Origin: Tetrapyrgos nigripes
Lineage: Eukaryota; Basidiomycota; Agaricomycetes; Agaricales; Campanellaceae
Length of the DNA stretch: 64,000 nucleotides
NCBI GenBank assembly: GCA_013368315.1
Contig: JAACJM010000076.1
Coordinates: forward strand, 1 to 64,000
Direction: 5' to 3'
Shown piece after piece: positions 24,291 through 34,918 of the stretch (the first letter of the stretch is position 1; the number at the start of each line of letters is the position of its first letter). The position numbers and the translations under genes were made by a program. The notes under the pieces are model-generated. The model searched no databases. It was given only the letters and a program-made list of their open reading frames with translations, and was not told the origin of the DNA.

Positions 24291-25207
24291 TGAGCAAAAG
24301 TGTTAGCCAGCACATGAGGTCATCTGACATGGGTCGCGTGATAGCCTCAATCACGAAAGAGTCCAGACCCCTATCCGCCTTGAACAGTGTATCATCTTTC
24401 CACTTGTATACAGAACGCATACGCCGTCTTCAATGGCGTATTTGTGGGACTTTTAAATGGCCTTCTTGTCATTCACTGAGATCTCAACTACTTATCCTCT
24501 TGCTACCCCCAAACTCAGGCTATTTACGAGGCCCTTTTAAGGGACTCGTTCTTACAAAACGCCGTTTGCAGCTGTGGCTATGCCAAGTCGGTACACCGGC
24601 ATTTCCTGCCAGACGCGGTCCAGACCTCGGCTTCGGCATCTCTCATCTGACGTGGCCTTGCCTGCTCTCATCCGCAACGCTCATCAGCTTTCCAATGCGA
24701 CAACACCTCTTAAAAAGCAGCAGTTTTGCTATATGGCTTATTTGTATAAGTAATAATAATGTTTGTTAATTTCAGGGCCTCGTTATTGCCACGCGAAGCG
24801 GTGGCCCACAAGCTCTTCATCCTTTAAACATGTACAGTTGCTTCAAAACTTCTTTTCCCCAGCCCATGCGCACTCTTAGTGATATATCTTCCGATGTCTA
24901 GATCTTCTAGATGCACAATGACTAGAATTGAAAAGGCTGCTGGCAGATCAAGTATACCTCCCTTTCAATCCCCGTGTTTGCAACAACTTCTTGCCAAAAA
25001 AGCTTGACGTTTGCTTGACGTTCTCTGAAAATTTTTCAAATTGATATGCTCGGAAGACTATCTCTACTGCTCCCTATTCTACCATTAGTCTACAGCTCAT
25101 CCAAGGAGCCGCCTATATATTTCTACAAAAGGAGTCACGAACAGAAAAAGAAAAGCTGTGAGTCGGTGCCGTTTCGACCTCAGGTCTGAATCCCAAGCAC
25201 CTCTGAC
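24291..25207. other. Intergenic, no gene supported
   Basis: A 242-codon plus-strand frame crosses 24041-24769 but has no domain or composition typical of neighbours and covers the duplicated F-box fragment in antisense. The rest, up to the 3' end of the oxidoreductase gene, shows nothing recognisable. Confidence 0.5.
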
Positions 25208-26904
25208 TCAGTTCGCCAAAGGTACCTTAGCAAAAGGATAATCCGTATACCCCTTCCTCAGCTCCTCCTCGCTAAGGTCCGGCGGGTTATACAACCTCGT
25301 AAATTCAACCTTTTCATTCAACGGAATACCATATTCCACGCGTTTCGGGAAGTCAGGGTTGGCGATCCAAGGAAATCCGAAGAACACTCCATCGACTTTG
25401 CCGGAATTGATATGGTCAGCAGCTTCGGAGGCAGTGTAGCCTTGATTGGCGAAGAAGTTGGTTTTCTTGAGGAAGGGTTTATAGGTTTGGACGGTGTCGT
25501 GTTTGAGGCCGCGGCCTTTGCCTGGATGATGAGGAGGAGGAGAATGAGAACAATGCGTACTAGACGTTACAAGAAGAATGAGACTGACCATCTCTAAACT
25601 CATCGGTCGATTCGTGATATCTGAGGACCTGAACATACGCGAGACCCAGTTTATCCGCCTCGGTAAGGAAATAGCCGAATGTTTCCAAAGTATCTTCGAG
25701 TGGCATTCTGTAAACAAAATCAGTACCACATAGCTAGACTATGAATTTACTATCACTCACCCAACATCATTATACCCTCCGACAGGTTGAAGCTTCACAC
25801 CGACGCGACCAGGTTCAAAGACTCCAGACACAGCTTTGATAACCTCCAAACCGAATTTAGCTCGGTTCTCTGCCGAACCTCCCCATTCGTCTGTACGTTT
25901 GTTGACGGTGTTGTCAAGGAATTCGTGGATGAGGAAGCCTCCTCCTCCGTGGACTGATAGTGGTGACATTTGAAATCATGAGCATATAGTAGATGCTAGG
26001 TAAGGAATCGAAATCACTGACCCTCAATGCCATCAAACCCAGCTTTTTTAGCATTCAAAGCAGCCTGCCTGTACAGCTCAATGAATTTTTTGGGATCTTT
26101 GATTTCTACGGGCTGGAATTAAAAAAGTCATCATTATCGTTAGTTACATCAATGTGCAGCGTGCGCGACTGACTAGTACTCACCATAGTCGGCCCAGGCT
26201 GTTCTGGCAGGTCCCTAAACTTGCTGATTCCACCGGGACGGATTTGGACTGCAGAAGGGGCGTATAGGGGCTATGTTCAGGAAAATTCGATTAGTCTCGG
26301 GGTTGGAAACTTTTCAAGTGATTAGAAACGGTAGTCACGGCACTTACCTCTCCAGAAGCAATTTGCCCAGGTGCATCGCTATGGGCAACTCTTGCAGCTG
26401 CAAGGGATACAACAAAGACATTTAGCAACAAGTTTAAGCTAGGAAGAGGATCCAAACAAAGAACTTACGATGCCAGAGTTGCGCATAGATATACGCTCCT
26501 TCTTCATGAACCGCGTCGGTGACTTTCTTCCAGCCCTGGACCTGGGCTTCGGACCAGATACCACCTGCGTGTGGCCATGGGGTTCTATTCATTTCAAGGG
26601 TTAGTGAAAATTCAGCGAATGATTGGTCTAAGTCTTCGCAGACTTTCAAAAGTACTTACCCATGTTGTGCAACCTGCAAACCCTCCGAAATAATGAGACT
26701 TGCACCTCCTTTAGCACGCTGGCGGTAGTACTCCGCCATAACGTTAGTAGGAACATTGGTATTAGTAGCCTTGGCAGGAGTACCAACACCAACATTCCTA
26801 TCCCTCGTCAGCGCGGCCATAAAGAATTTGTTTCGAAGGGTGAGTGGACCGAGTTTCATGGGGGTGAAGAGAACTGAGAGTTTGTTGGAATTGTTGGAAG
26901 ACAT
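25208..26904 (-). CDS. Old-yellow-enzyme family NADH:flavin oxidoreductase with altered active site
   Basis: The gene is multi-exon. The first exon (26904-26660) reads [20 protein letters not shown] and LTRDRN, the FMN-binding start of the family's TIM barrel. Following exons give [43 protein letters not shown] and [20 protein letters not shown], and the C-terminal half has YVQVLRYHE and [15 protein letters not shown]. It ends KVPLAN at 25208. Length, about 370-380 aa, is normal for OYE. The family reduces activated alkenes with NAD(P)H and FMN. Odd point: where the family has His-x-x-Asn(or His)-Gly-Tyr, this protein has HGGGGF, so the second substrate-binding residue is Gly and the proton-donor Tyr is Phe. 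Splice joins around this site are clean (GGCATTGAGG / TCCACGGAGG). A TATA-like TTTTATAC lies upstream near 26998. Confidence 0.88.
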
Positions 26905-27844
26905 TGCTATTGCTGTAGACAGAAGAGGTTGTTGTACTGAGAACTTGTGTTGAGAATTTGTTAATTGTTGCTGAGCAGTTCAGAAAATTTCGTCTCTTTT
27001 ATACGCTGCTAGTACCAGTGCCAGTGTCGGTGGATTCAGCCATCATTGCGCTTATCCTAGACTTTTCGAGCATTACTACTTCGCTGAATTGGAAGCGAAC
27101 ATCGTATCCCTCAGATTCCTAATCAAATTCCGGTGAGATATTGTCACCGGAGAGCTGATGTCAAACTGATGTTCGATGCTTCGAAAGAATCAAGTAAGGA
27201 TTCAGGCGATATGTCTGAACCTCGCTGCGGAGTGCCAACGGAGTGCCGCGAGTTGAGAGAGATTTATTACATCATCATTAGGTGGCACGTTTTTTTTGCG
27301 CCTTTTTTGAACGCGTACCGTCACCGCCACGTAGGGATGCGCCTCTTTTCCTCTGAAGTTCCCGAAATACCCTTCTCATAGTCGGGTTGTGGCTGTCAAA
27401 AAGACCCGAACCAATGAAACTCCGAGTTCAGTATTGCTCTCGACAGTCTGATATTTTTTATGATGGCCTCAAATCAAAGCTATGCTCAATATGTATCTGG
27501 AGCTTTCCTGCAATTAATTCTCCTCTCTATATTTATCTGCATTTTTGCAAAGAAACCTCACGTCCTTCAATACTCTCTGTAACCATTCATTGCAATAGAC
27601 TTGTCTGGCTCTCCACATCGGTGATCGAGAGATGCTCAATCATCGTAGTCTCTTGTTTATGAGGAATGGCTCGGGTTTTCAGAAAACGCAGTTATGCAGT
27701 CCCAACAGCTCGCAACTCAGGTTTGCAGTGCAATCGTTAGAAGTTGTGAGGAGGACGACATGTTCATTTGCCGGGCAGTTTGCACGCATAACAACTTCTC
27801 ATCCTTGGTCGTAACCTTTGACACTGATGAGCCGCACTTCTTCT
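26905..27844. other. Intergenic region upstream of the oxidoreductase gene
   Basis: This contains the promoter side of the minus-strand oxidoreductase gene. Beyond about 27.1 kb only short frames without domain signs are seen. Confidence 0.5.
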
Positions 27845-28447
27845 CCAATCTCAGAACATGACCAACTCTCTCTCTATTTCTCGACACGAACGGTCAGCTT
27901 GACGCCGCTGTCACATCCTTTCTTACCCGTTCCTCACACCTCACATCCCTCTTTTGGAAACCCTTCCAGTCCGAGGCGTGGAGGTTATCGCATTTCTTCG
28001 TCACCTACTCTCCCTTATCACTCTGGCAATCCACGATCGCGAACTCGAAGAGATCGAGGAGGATGAGGAACCACTAATACATACTCAAATCGTCGCTCAC
28101 CAATCATTTCTTCGAGTCTCTGACCGAAACCTGCCTCTATGCTGTTACCCCGCTTGAAGGAGTTGGACCTGCGATACAACGTGAACGAGTCATTCCCTGC
28201 GGCATCCTTACTGCGTATGATCCATTCGCGTTGGAGACCTGATGGTGCAACGCTTGCCGGGATTGAGATAGGCGTTGACAGTCTGGCTTCTGTCACAATC
28301 CGTCGCCTTGAGCTTGGGGGTGATAATGAGGAGGAACCGGGGTCGGGTTTGGATTTGCTCTCTCGAGCGCGTGAGGGCAGTAGGGTTGCATGTCGTACTA
28401 GAGGTTTTGTGGGATTTTGCAGTGTAATAATGGAGGTATCTTTATAG
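27845..28447 (+). pseudogene. F-box/LRR-type protein C-terminal remnant
   Basis: Leucine-rich-repeat-like pieces lie on the plus strand in successive frames: GQLDAAVTSFLTRSSHLTSL (about 27890), then LPVRGVEVIAFLRHLLSLIT, then HFFESLTETCLYAVTPL, then LLPRLKELDLRYN and LRMIHSRW (28139-28230). This order fits the C-terminal part of agaric F-box/LRR proteins. At least three frame changes without splice signals (near 27946, 28115 and 28140) make it a relic. No F-box is visible upstream. It runs tail to tail with the intact F-box-like gene. Confidence 0.55.
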
Positions 28448-28537
28448 TACACTTGAAGTACACGTTCAAGTTGTGAGCAAAAAAGCGCAGGGACAGAATA
28501 CAGAATGGGACGTGTAGGAATAATCTGCAGGAGAAAT

Positions 28538-29937
28538 TCATAACCACATCCACATTGGACGGTCACACTCGACTTCCACGAAATCGAGCTCCCTCCGAGT
28601 CGCAAAGGCTTTTCTAGAGGTGTCATCAAGACCTTCTTTGACGGTCATCCGAATACTGTCTAGGAACCAAAGTTCCTTCAACCAAGGACATGCGGCGAAG
28701 ATAGCTTTCGCCACGTTTGTACGGAATTGTCTTCCTTCGTTTGCCATCTTCTCCCAAATTTGGTCGGGGACATTTCGACCCGAAGCGTACTGCTCGATTA
28801 CCCACCTTGGTGCCGGGCGATATTCCAATCCCAGATTATTGACTTCAGGAATGGACAGGGTTTGTAGGTCTCGAAAGCGAGAGAGGTGTGCGACAAATTG
28901 CTAGTATGTTTTTCAGCGATTTCTTAAAGATGACGCACTGGTAGAATGCATTACTTCAAACGTAAGGTTCCACAAAAAAGAGTTTAGGACAAGAGTTTCA
29001 ATCCTGGGGATCGCAGTGTACAGGGCTTTTAAGCAAAAACGATTCAGAATACGCACGTTTAAAAATATACATAACAGAGCACACACCGTTCATTAAATCC
29101 CCAGATATCTTTTCCCGCACCGCAAAACATTTCAGATTCTCTGCGGCCCCCACCTTTTTGATGAGACATAAAACGTCTTCACTGACATCTCCAATTTCTC
29201 TATGCCAGGCCCTTTGTGAAATATGTTGGACAGCTTCGGACACAAATTCGACGTTGGAACAATGTTTGATGATGAAGTGATTAAACGGGCCAACAGCTAG
29301 GCGTTTAACAGTTGGGAACAAAATACTACTACCATGATGACCTCGAGCAAAGGCCTGTTTAAATGCAAGAACTTGTGCCTGGACCTCTTCATCGATGTGT
29401 ATCGTCATTTGGGTAAGGCGTGTACTGGAGGAAGAGATCTGGTCTAGTAGGCTTGCGAGTGTATCGGGCAGTTCTTCGTCGAAATCGTTCGGGACAGGGA
29501 GTGTCATTGTAATGCGTCTCAAGTGGATAGACACTTCCCTGTGAAGTGGTTTAGCTGCTTAATGGGTGTTTGGGGCAGAACTCACCGAACGTAGCGAGAA
29601 TACTCGGGATTCCAGTCCTTCAGTTTCGTCATTGCCCGTACCCAAAATCCACCAGAATCATTTCCAAAACAGACTAGCGTGAAAGATTGGAAAATGTAGG
29701 GAAGACAATGTGTTCGCAATCGCTTGCATGTTTGAGAGAGTGACTGAAGAGGGGATTTCTGGCAAAATCGTCAACACCTTTATACTAGTGCTGTGTATCA
29801 CTAACCGGAATGGGTGCGCCATAGGCCCCAGACGTCAGTTCGTTATCAGTACCGGCTTGTTGCAGGTGGTCACAAATGACTCCGAGCACATCGTCGTCAA
29901 GGCAGTTAAGTATGGAAAACGGTTTGAGGCAGGACAT
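28538..29937 (-). CDS. F-box-like protein (LRR-type, function unknown)
   Basis: Start at 29937: MSCLKPFSILNCLDDDVLGV. The first exon ends GAYGAPIP (29806). The next exon has SPLQSLSQTCKRLRTHCLPY and RLKDWNPEYSRYV-like TKLKDWNPEYSRYV. A long exon gives EVSIHLRRITM, ELPDTLASLLDQI, FPTVKRLAVGPF and FIIKHC. A short exon has IPRIETLVLNSFLWNLTFE, and the last has IFAACPWLKELWF, ending MWMWL at 28538. All joins keep frame. The N-terminal part (bipartite helix, then LSQTCKRLR...CLPYIF) is the F-box-like arrangement common in agarics, where such proteins are expected to recruit substrates to SCF ubiquitin ligases; the target is unknown. It is about 470 aa. A disabled paralogue lies 9 kb away at 19630-21072. 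Confidence 0.75.
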
Positions 29938-30570
29938 CTTGAGCACGATAGCAAGAGTAGGTCTTTATTCCTTCTTGTAGAGGAGAAGGAAGAAGCCGAC
30001 CTCGACGAGCACCAAGGTCAACTTGTCCATTGTACATAGTACACCCCAGCTCATGCAAGGCGCCTCGCCGGCGTCACGCGGTTCTACTAACAATGGGGTT
30101 GACGTTCAAACTACACTATCTTCCTATTACATGTCTACTTACAAGACAATCAAGACCATCCTTCACGACGAACATGTAGGCTTGCTCACTGTCCGCTGAC
30201 CGTGACTATCCCTCTAGAGTTTGCAGAAGGCTGATTTCTGCCTAACCATCATGTTTTTCCTTTGTTCCCCGGAAGAATTAGGATGTCTAATTCGTACAAG
30301 GTACACTCCCATGCACGGTGTTCGTGTCCGTATGGTCAAATTGAGGGGTTCCATCTCAACATTCCCTGACGGAGTGAGGCCCATCATATTCCCATCAATA
30401 CGCGCCTCTTCAGCTGAGGGGCACTGATAATTAGTCCGTTTGTTTTGACATCCCAAAGACGTGAGTGAGCAGGTATGCTCACCGACAATACTCTAGTGAT
30501 AATCAGCGGAACCACGCGCGTAGACGAGTTGACGTCAGTAAAGGAAACGGCTGGCGCATAGGGAAAAGTC
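29938..30570. other. Short intergenic stretch, possible small minus-strand exons
   Basis: On the minus strand, a frame at 30590-30490 (PLIITRVLS) can be joined through a GTGAGC...CAG intron to another frame ending at 30214 (CPSAEEARIDGN ... KSAFCKL). It has no family resemblance or clear start. It could be 3' sequence of the HET gene, a small gene, or noise. I do not call it a gene. Confidence 0.35.
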
Positions 30571-33406
30571 TTAGTGCTGGAAACAGACAAAGTCGTCGCG
30601 TAGTTGGATTGGCAGTAGGGTTATGCATAGTACCATGATATCGGCAGTGATTGAGACATGCTTGCCTGTAGCAGGACGAGGGATGTGCCTGCGTTTCCAA
30701 TCGTGCAAAAGCCAGGGAACGACAAGGGCGCAAAGGAATCTGAGATACAGAGGACTTCCAATGAGAGGATGCCAAGGCTGCAGGACGGGGAAAAATGAAA
30801 GACTCTGCGACCGAGCAGCCATGAGTGGAGGTGTGGGTAGCCCTAGTCGACAGGGATCTTCTGCAAGTGTTGTCGTCCATTGAGTGCGGTGATCGCAGTC
30901 GGGACTGCAATGAGTTCATTATCGACGACAATTTGAAGACTCTGCTACGGCATCGATTATCCTCGGCAGGGGTCGGGACCATAGTAGACTTCTCTGTATC
31001 TCTTTCCTTGTCAAAGCCAATGTGTATATCGACCCAATGTGTGATTAATTCCTCCACCTCTGGGTTCTCTCTTATGTGAATTTGTATATGACATGTAGTC
31101 CCATCTACAGTTTTCGGCGCAGGTATGGACAGCAATGATTGGGAGCTTGGACTCGTCCTCTTGCTCTGCGATAATGACAAGAAAGCGGAAGTTTGTAACC
31201 GGCCTAAGTCGAACTCCAAGTCAGTACGCAGTGAGCCTGAGCTGTCGGTTTGGATACTCTCCGTGGCGTTATCCACCAAAGTCTTGATAGACGTGGACGT
31301 GATGACCTCTACCCATGCTTTATGTTCATGTACGCCAAGCGCAATAGCAAACGGCACAGTTCCAGAGTCGTGTGCGACTTCGAGTTCATCACGGTCTTTG
31401 GCCTTGACACCACGAAAGATCATAAACCCCACATCGCAGCCTGCACGCTCGTCAAAACGAATGATCTGTTGTTCTGGGGTTTTAATATCGTCTGTCCACA
31501 TCTCTTTTGGGAGTAGGAATGGTTTGGGTTCCTGGAGCATCGCATCCATATGCGCCGAGTCTGAAGGCAAGTGAACTTGAACAGCGAAGGCGTAAGTTGA
31601 GGAGAATGGGGCAATAATCTGGGATATCTGTGATGTCTTGTGGTTTTTTATTCTTGGGGTGCGTGTGGAAGCATAACCAATCTCGACGAGACACTGGTTG
31701 GCTTCTGGCATTTTATGCACGGCCATGACTACGTCGTCTGCGTCAGTCAACGGTTTGACGACCCGATCCAATGGCTGAGCACGAATGTGTGTACGATGGC
31801 CTGAATGGCCTGCGTGAGATAAATAGGATTGGTGAATGTCCTCCAAGGATTCTGCCTGTCCTTCTCCGTCGCATTCCACAATAATATCGGACCAGATATT
31901 TTGATTATCATAGGGCGCAGAAAGATTGAACCCAAAGACAACGACAAATATCCGATTTTTCGACTTGTCCCGAAGCCTCATCAACCCAAAATCCCCATGA
32001 AGACTGGGATGGACGATAGCTGTAATCGTTGCTTCATCATCGACGATACAGTGAAGCATTTCTTCGGGATACCAACCTAAAACCTCCATGCTCGATTTTG
32101 CAGGAAACCTAAACTTGAACGAATGTCGTCCTTCCCAGCCCGCCTTCAAGTTCACCATATCTAAATCCCCTGCCATCTCTAGCGAATTCTTCTCCTTCAC
32201 GTAAACGACCTTCGTATTAGCCCCGCCATTCTGCCCGAGCATAAGCCGTTCTGGAAAGATCCTGACATACTGCATCTTGCTTTCCTTCCGAAGATACACG
32301 GCAATAGGTCTGTCTCGTCCGACTCTCCTACAATTGAGAACAGCCAGGAATATGTTGGGATGCCTTTCGTCAGGGGTGGAGTACTCTCGAGGATCAAGTA
32401 GAGCCAAGGATGGAATCCGCACTCGGAGGACAGGAATTCGTATATGTAAGCCAAGGTTGGTGACTGAGTAACGAGTTCCTTGTTGAGCAGAGATCTCGCC
32501 AGGGTCGGAGAATGGGACGATATTATCAGAACCCAAGAACTCGGAAGGAGACCTAGCGAATAAGCCTCTTACTTCAGAGTCCTCTGAGTGACTGTTACTA
32601 CTGTCCGGTGGGAAGGGTGACGACGACGACGTTCTCTGTGCTCTCCAAGCAAAGATAGTCTGATCGTCAAAGTACTTGATGATCTGCTCTTGGAGACGAA
32701 GGAAAGCTCGGGTACCTCCTTCTCCATAGAGAGGCGGCATGTGGACACCGAATATACCCATCAGAGAGTATGCAAGGTCTTCTGCCCTCGTTGTCTCCCT
32801 CTTCGCAGCCCAGGACATTTTTTGTGCAATGCTACAGGTTGCCAGGTATCTTGAAGCGGAGCGGTTTTGGGAAAGGATAGTAGAGGGAATGCGTGTGATG
32901 ACAGTGACCAAATCCTGCAAACTGGCTTTTGTTCCAATCTCCTTCCACTCCGACCCTTTCTTCCCAAAAAAGATGACCGTCCCCGGCGCAATCAACTCCT
33001 GCAAAGTCCAACCACGCGTAAACCACCTACACCGTTGGAACCCGGAATGCTTCAAACGGGGGTCTTCGTCGGGATCTACATCGGATAGGAAAGCATAACA
33101 AACACGCGAATTCTGGTAGTAGCGATACATGGAGTTGATAGCTTCTGATAGCTCAGCGCTGCTCTCCTTGTTGATACAACAGGTGTCGATCCAGATGTAT
33201 TTAAAGGAGTATTTCCGAGCAAGGGCGCAGGCTTTTTGGATCTTGTCGTAGCCTTGTTTGAGTCTGGCTTGCGTAGGATTGTATGTCAGATCTTGGAAGG
33301 TGACTTCCTCTTCGCCCCAAGTATGAGAGAGAATGGCGTAGGGAGGCGTTTCATCTTCCTTCGCAAAATAAGCGAGCTGGAGTGTGGTCGTGTCTAGCAG
33401 CCTCAT
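30503..33406 (-). CDS. HET-domain (heterokaryon incompatibility-like) protein
   Basis: A long open frame begins at 33406 with MRLLDTTTLQLAYFA. The HET domain follows: YAILSHTWGEEEV (residues about 23-35), YIWIDTCCIN, YYQNSRVCYAFLSDV and RWFTRGWTLQELIAPG, then MSWAAKRETTRAEDLAYSLM and MPPLYGEGGTRAFLRLQEQI. In ascomycetes HET-domain proteins trigger cell death on non-self fusion; in basidiomycetes the family is large and mostly uncharacterised. The middle (about 270-800) is unique sequence. As an unspliced frame it reaches 967 aa, stop near 30503, but the last 140 residues look non-coding. Two short putative introns near 30980 and 30830 would instead give a tail with SFFPVLQPWHPLIG and two hydrophobic helices ending FVCFQH at 30571. 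The 3' end is therefore uncertain. Confidence 0.8.
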   Translation of the reverse strand: MRLLDTTTLQLAYFAKEDETPPYAILSHTWGEEEVTFQDLTYNPTQARLKQGYDKIQKACALARKYSFKYIWIDTCCINKESSAELSEAINSMYRYYQNSRVCYAFLSDVDPDEDPRLKHSGFQRCRWFTRGWTLQELIAPGTVIFFGKKGSEWKEIGTKASLQDLVTVITRIPSTILSQNRSASRYLATCSIAQKMSWAAKRETTRAEDLAYSLMGIFGVHMPPLYGEGGTRAFLRLQEQIIKYFDDQTIFAWRAQRTSSSSPFPPDSSNSHSEDSEVRGLFARSPSEFLGSDNIVPFSDPGEISAQQGTRYSVTNLGLHIRIPVLRVRIPSLALLDPREYSTPDERHPNIFLAVLNCRRVGRDRPIAVYLRKESKMQYVRIFPERLMLGQNGGANTKVVYVKEKNSLEMAGDLDMVNLKAGWEGRHSFKFRFPAKSSMEVLGWYPEEMLHCIVDDEATITAIVHPSLHGDFGLMRLRDKSKNRIFVVVFGFNLSAPYDNQNIWSDIIVECDGEGQAESLEDIHQSYLSHAGHSGHRTHIRAQPLDRVVKPLTDADDVVMAVHKMPEANQCLVEIGYASTRTPRIKNHKTSQISQIIAPFSSTYAFAVQVHLPSDSAHMDAMLQEPKPFLLPKEMWTDDIKTPEQQIIRFDERAGCDVGFMIFRGVKAKDRDELEVAHDSGTVPFAIALGVHEHKAWVEVITSTSIKTLVDNATESIQTDSSGSLRTDLEFDLGRLQTSAFLSLSQSKRTSPSSQSLLSIPAPKTVDGTTCHIQIHIRENPEVEELITHWVDIHIGFDKERDTEKSTMVPTPAEDNRCRSRVFKLSSIMNSLQSRLRSPHSMDDNTCRRSLSTRATHTSTHGCSVAESFIFPRPAALASSHWKSSVSQIPLRPCRSLAFARLETQAHPSSCYRQACLNHCRYHGTMHNPTANPTTRRLCLFPALRLFPMRQPFPLLTSTRLRAWFR

Positions 33407-33675
33407 CAGAAACGCTACACCAATATAGCAGCGTGAGTGGGAAGGACGAATAGAATGAAATGAAGCAACACACCTGCACCTCTGAGTACGACGTAGTGGA
33501 AGACACGATGACCAAGAAATGTAACGGGTCTATTCCATTAGCGCCTGACTTTTTCTGAAGGCCTGGGCTTTGGGAGTTCCGAATGACAGACGTTTGCCAA
33601 ATTTGGCTCCGCGTTTAACTCGACGCGTCCACTTCTCACGGTCTACGTTCGTGTACTGCAACTCAACGACCGCGA

Positions 33676-34660
33676 TGATGCAGGCCTCCAGTCCTTTACA
33701 TTTTCCTTCCACACCCCATTCAGACCGTGTTCTCAATGACTCTAATCATACTCAGAAGTCGTCGCCTTTTTTACCAAGCCCCAGTCCCAGCCCGTTATAT
33801 TCCTCGCCAATAGCAGAAGCACAGGCGCGTCGCCGCAAATCTCAGTACAAGTCGCGAGCAACTTCTGGGTCAATGGCGGAATCCCCTATACACGACTTAA
33901 GACGGAGCTCAAGGAGCTCTAACAATGCCGACCCATCTTTGTCGCGCGGTGCAGTGGCTTTGGTTCGACCTGAGACACGCGCGTTTTCGAAGGATAGGAG
34001 GTCTTCAAAGAAGGCAGGGAATGCGAAAGCATCTACAGGGAAAAGGCGGACGTCGCTAATGGGTAGTGGTGACGTGTTTATGGACTGTGAGATGGAGGAG
34101 GAAGACGAAGGGACGGATGATGAGGTGTGTTTTCTCTGTGCATTTTGCCCATTCACCAGCTCATCAATTCTCTCTGGTATTCTGGCCTCACTCAGCTCTA
34201 TAGGAGAGTCATAACCAATGGTAATCGTCAAGACCGTCGGAAAGTACTGCTTACATTTTACGAAGACTGTGGTTCGTACACTCCTGCCCTCCACCTTCCC
34301 GAGACTTTGTAACCATGTTCCCAGGTTCCTCATTTGATCCTGACTTGGAGGACGTTGGTACATGGGAATATGAGCTGACAGGTCCGCCACTGTCCTTTCA
34401 TTATCCTAAATGTCTCTAATTCAAGAATAGAACCAGAACCTCAGGAACCTGGGACATCGACATTACCCGTTGACACTGTGCTCATTCCCGATGATCTTGA
34501 ACAAGCCGAACTAGATGCATATGCGGCAGAGTACGAGGAGCAGGCTGCTCTAGCAGATTTTGAAGATATTCCACTGGAAGAGCTTTTTGGTGCGCATTCG
34601 GATATGGACGAGGCGGACTTGACCCTGCGGCAGGATGAAGACATGGACATGCAGCTGTAA
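33676..34660 (+). CDS. Acidic, Ser/Pro-rich protein of unknown function
   Basis: Exon 1 starts at 33676 (MMQASSPLHFPSTPHSDRVL), is Ser/Pro/Arg-rich with a RRRKSQYKSR basic cluster and ends EEEDEGTDDE at 34123 before GTGTGT. A small middle exon, then SSFDPDLEDVGTWEYEL (ends at GTCCGC, 34381), then EPEPQEPGTSTLPVDT and the Asp/Glu-rich end DLEQAELDAYAAEYEEQAA, FEDIPLEELFG and DEDMDMQL at 34660. Frames agree if the middle exon enters at a CAAG or GAAG acceptor between 34230 and 34266, but its exact start is unresolved. It resembles conserved small nuclear acidic proteins of agarics only in style; no domain is recognised. It is divergent from the HET gene (about 270 bp between start codons). Confidence 0.6.
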
Positions 34661-34918
34661 CATTATCATATATCTATTTCCTCACCTATTTTCCTTCTCA
34701 ATCCTGCTTTTGCTAGATTTGCTGTGTTGTAGACTGTCGCGTTATCGTTTTGTGTATAAAAGTATTCTGATTAAACGTACAATCAAAAACAATGATTTCT
34801 GCAGTCGTGCAAGCAGTCGTGAAGCGGAAGAATGGGGGTCTCTGACAAGCAGTCAGTGCATTATTATGCAGTGACGTCATGGTCTATGTCCAGCTAGACT
34901 TTCCATCCAACCTCGATC

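Noticed and set aside
24041..24769. 242-codon open frame on the plus strand
   Set aside because: No domain, it covers in antisense a duplicated fragment of the F-box-like gene, and has no supporting exons.
28018..28629. 203-codon minus-strand frame
   Set aside because: It lies antisense to the LRR relic and overlaps the 3' exon of the F-box-like gene in another frame; composition is low-complexity Ser/Arg.
33842..34390. 182-codon minus-strand frame
   Set aside because: Antisense shadow of the acidic Ser/Pro-rich gene, whose plus-strand exons have consistent phases and splice signals.
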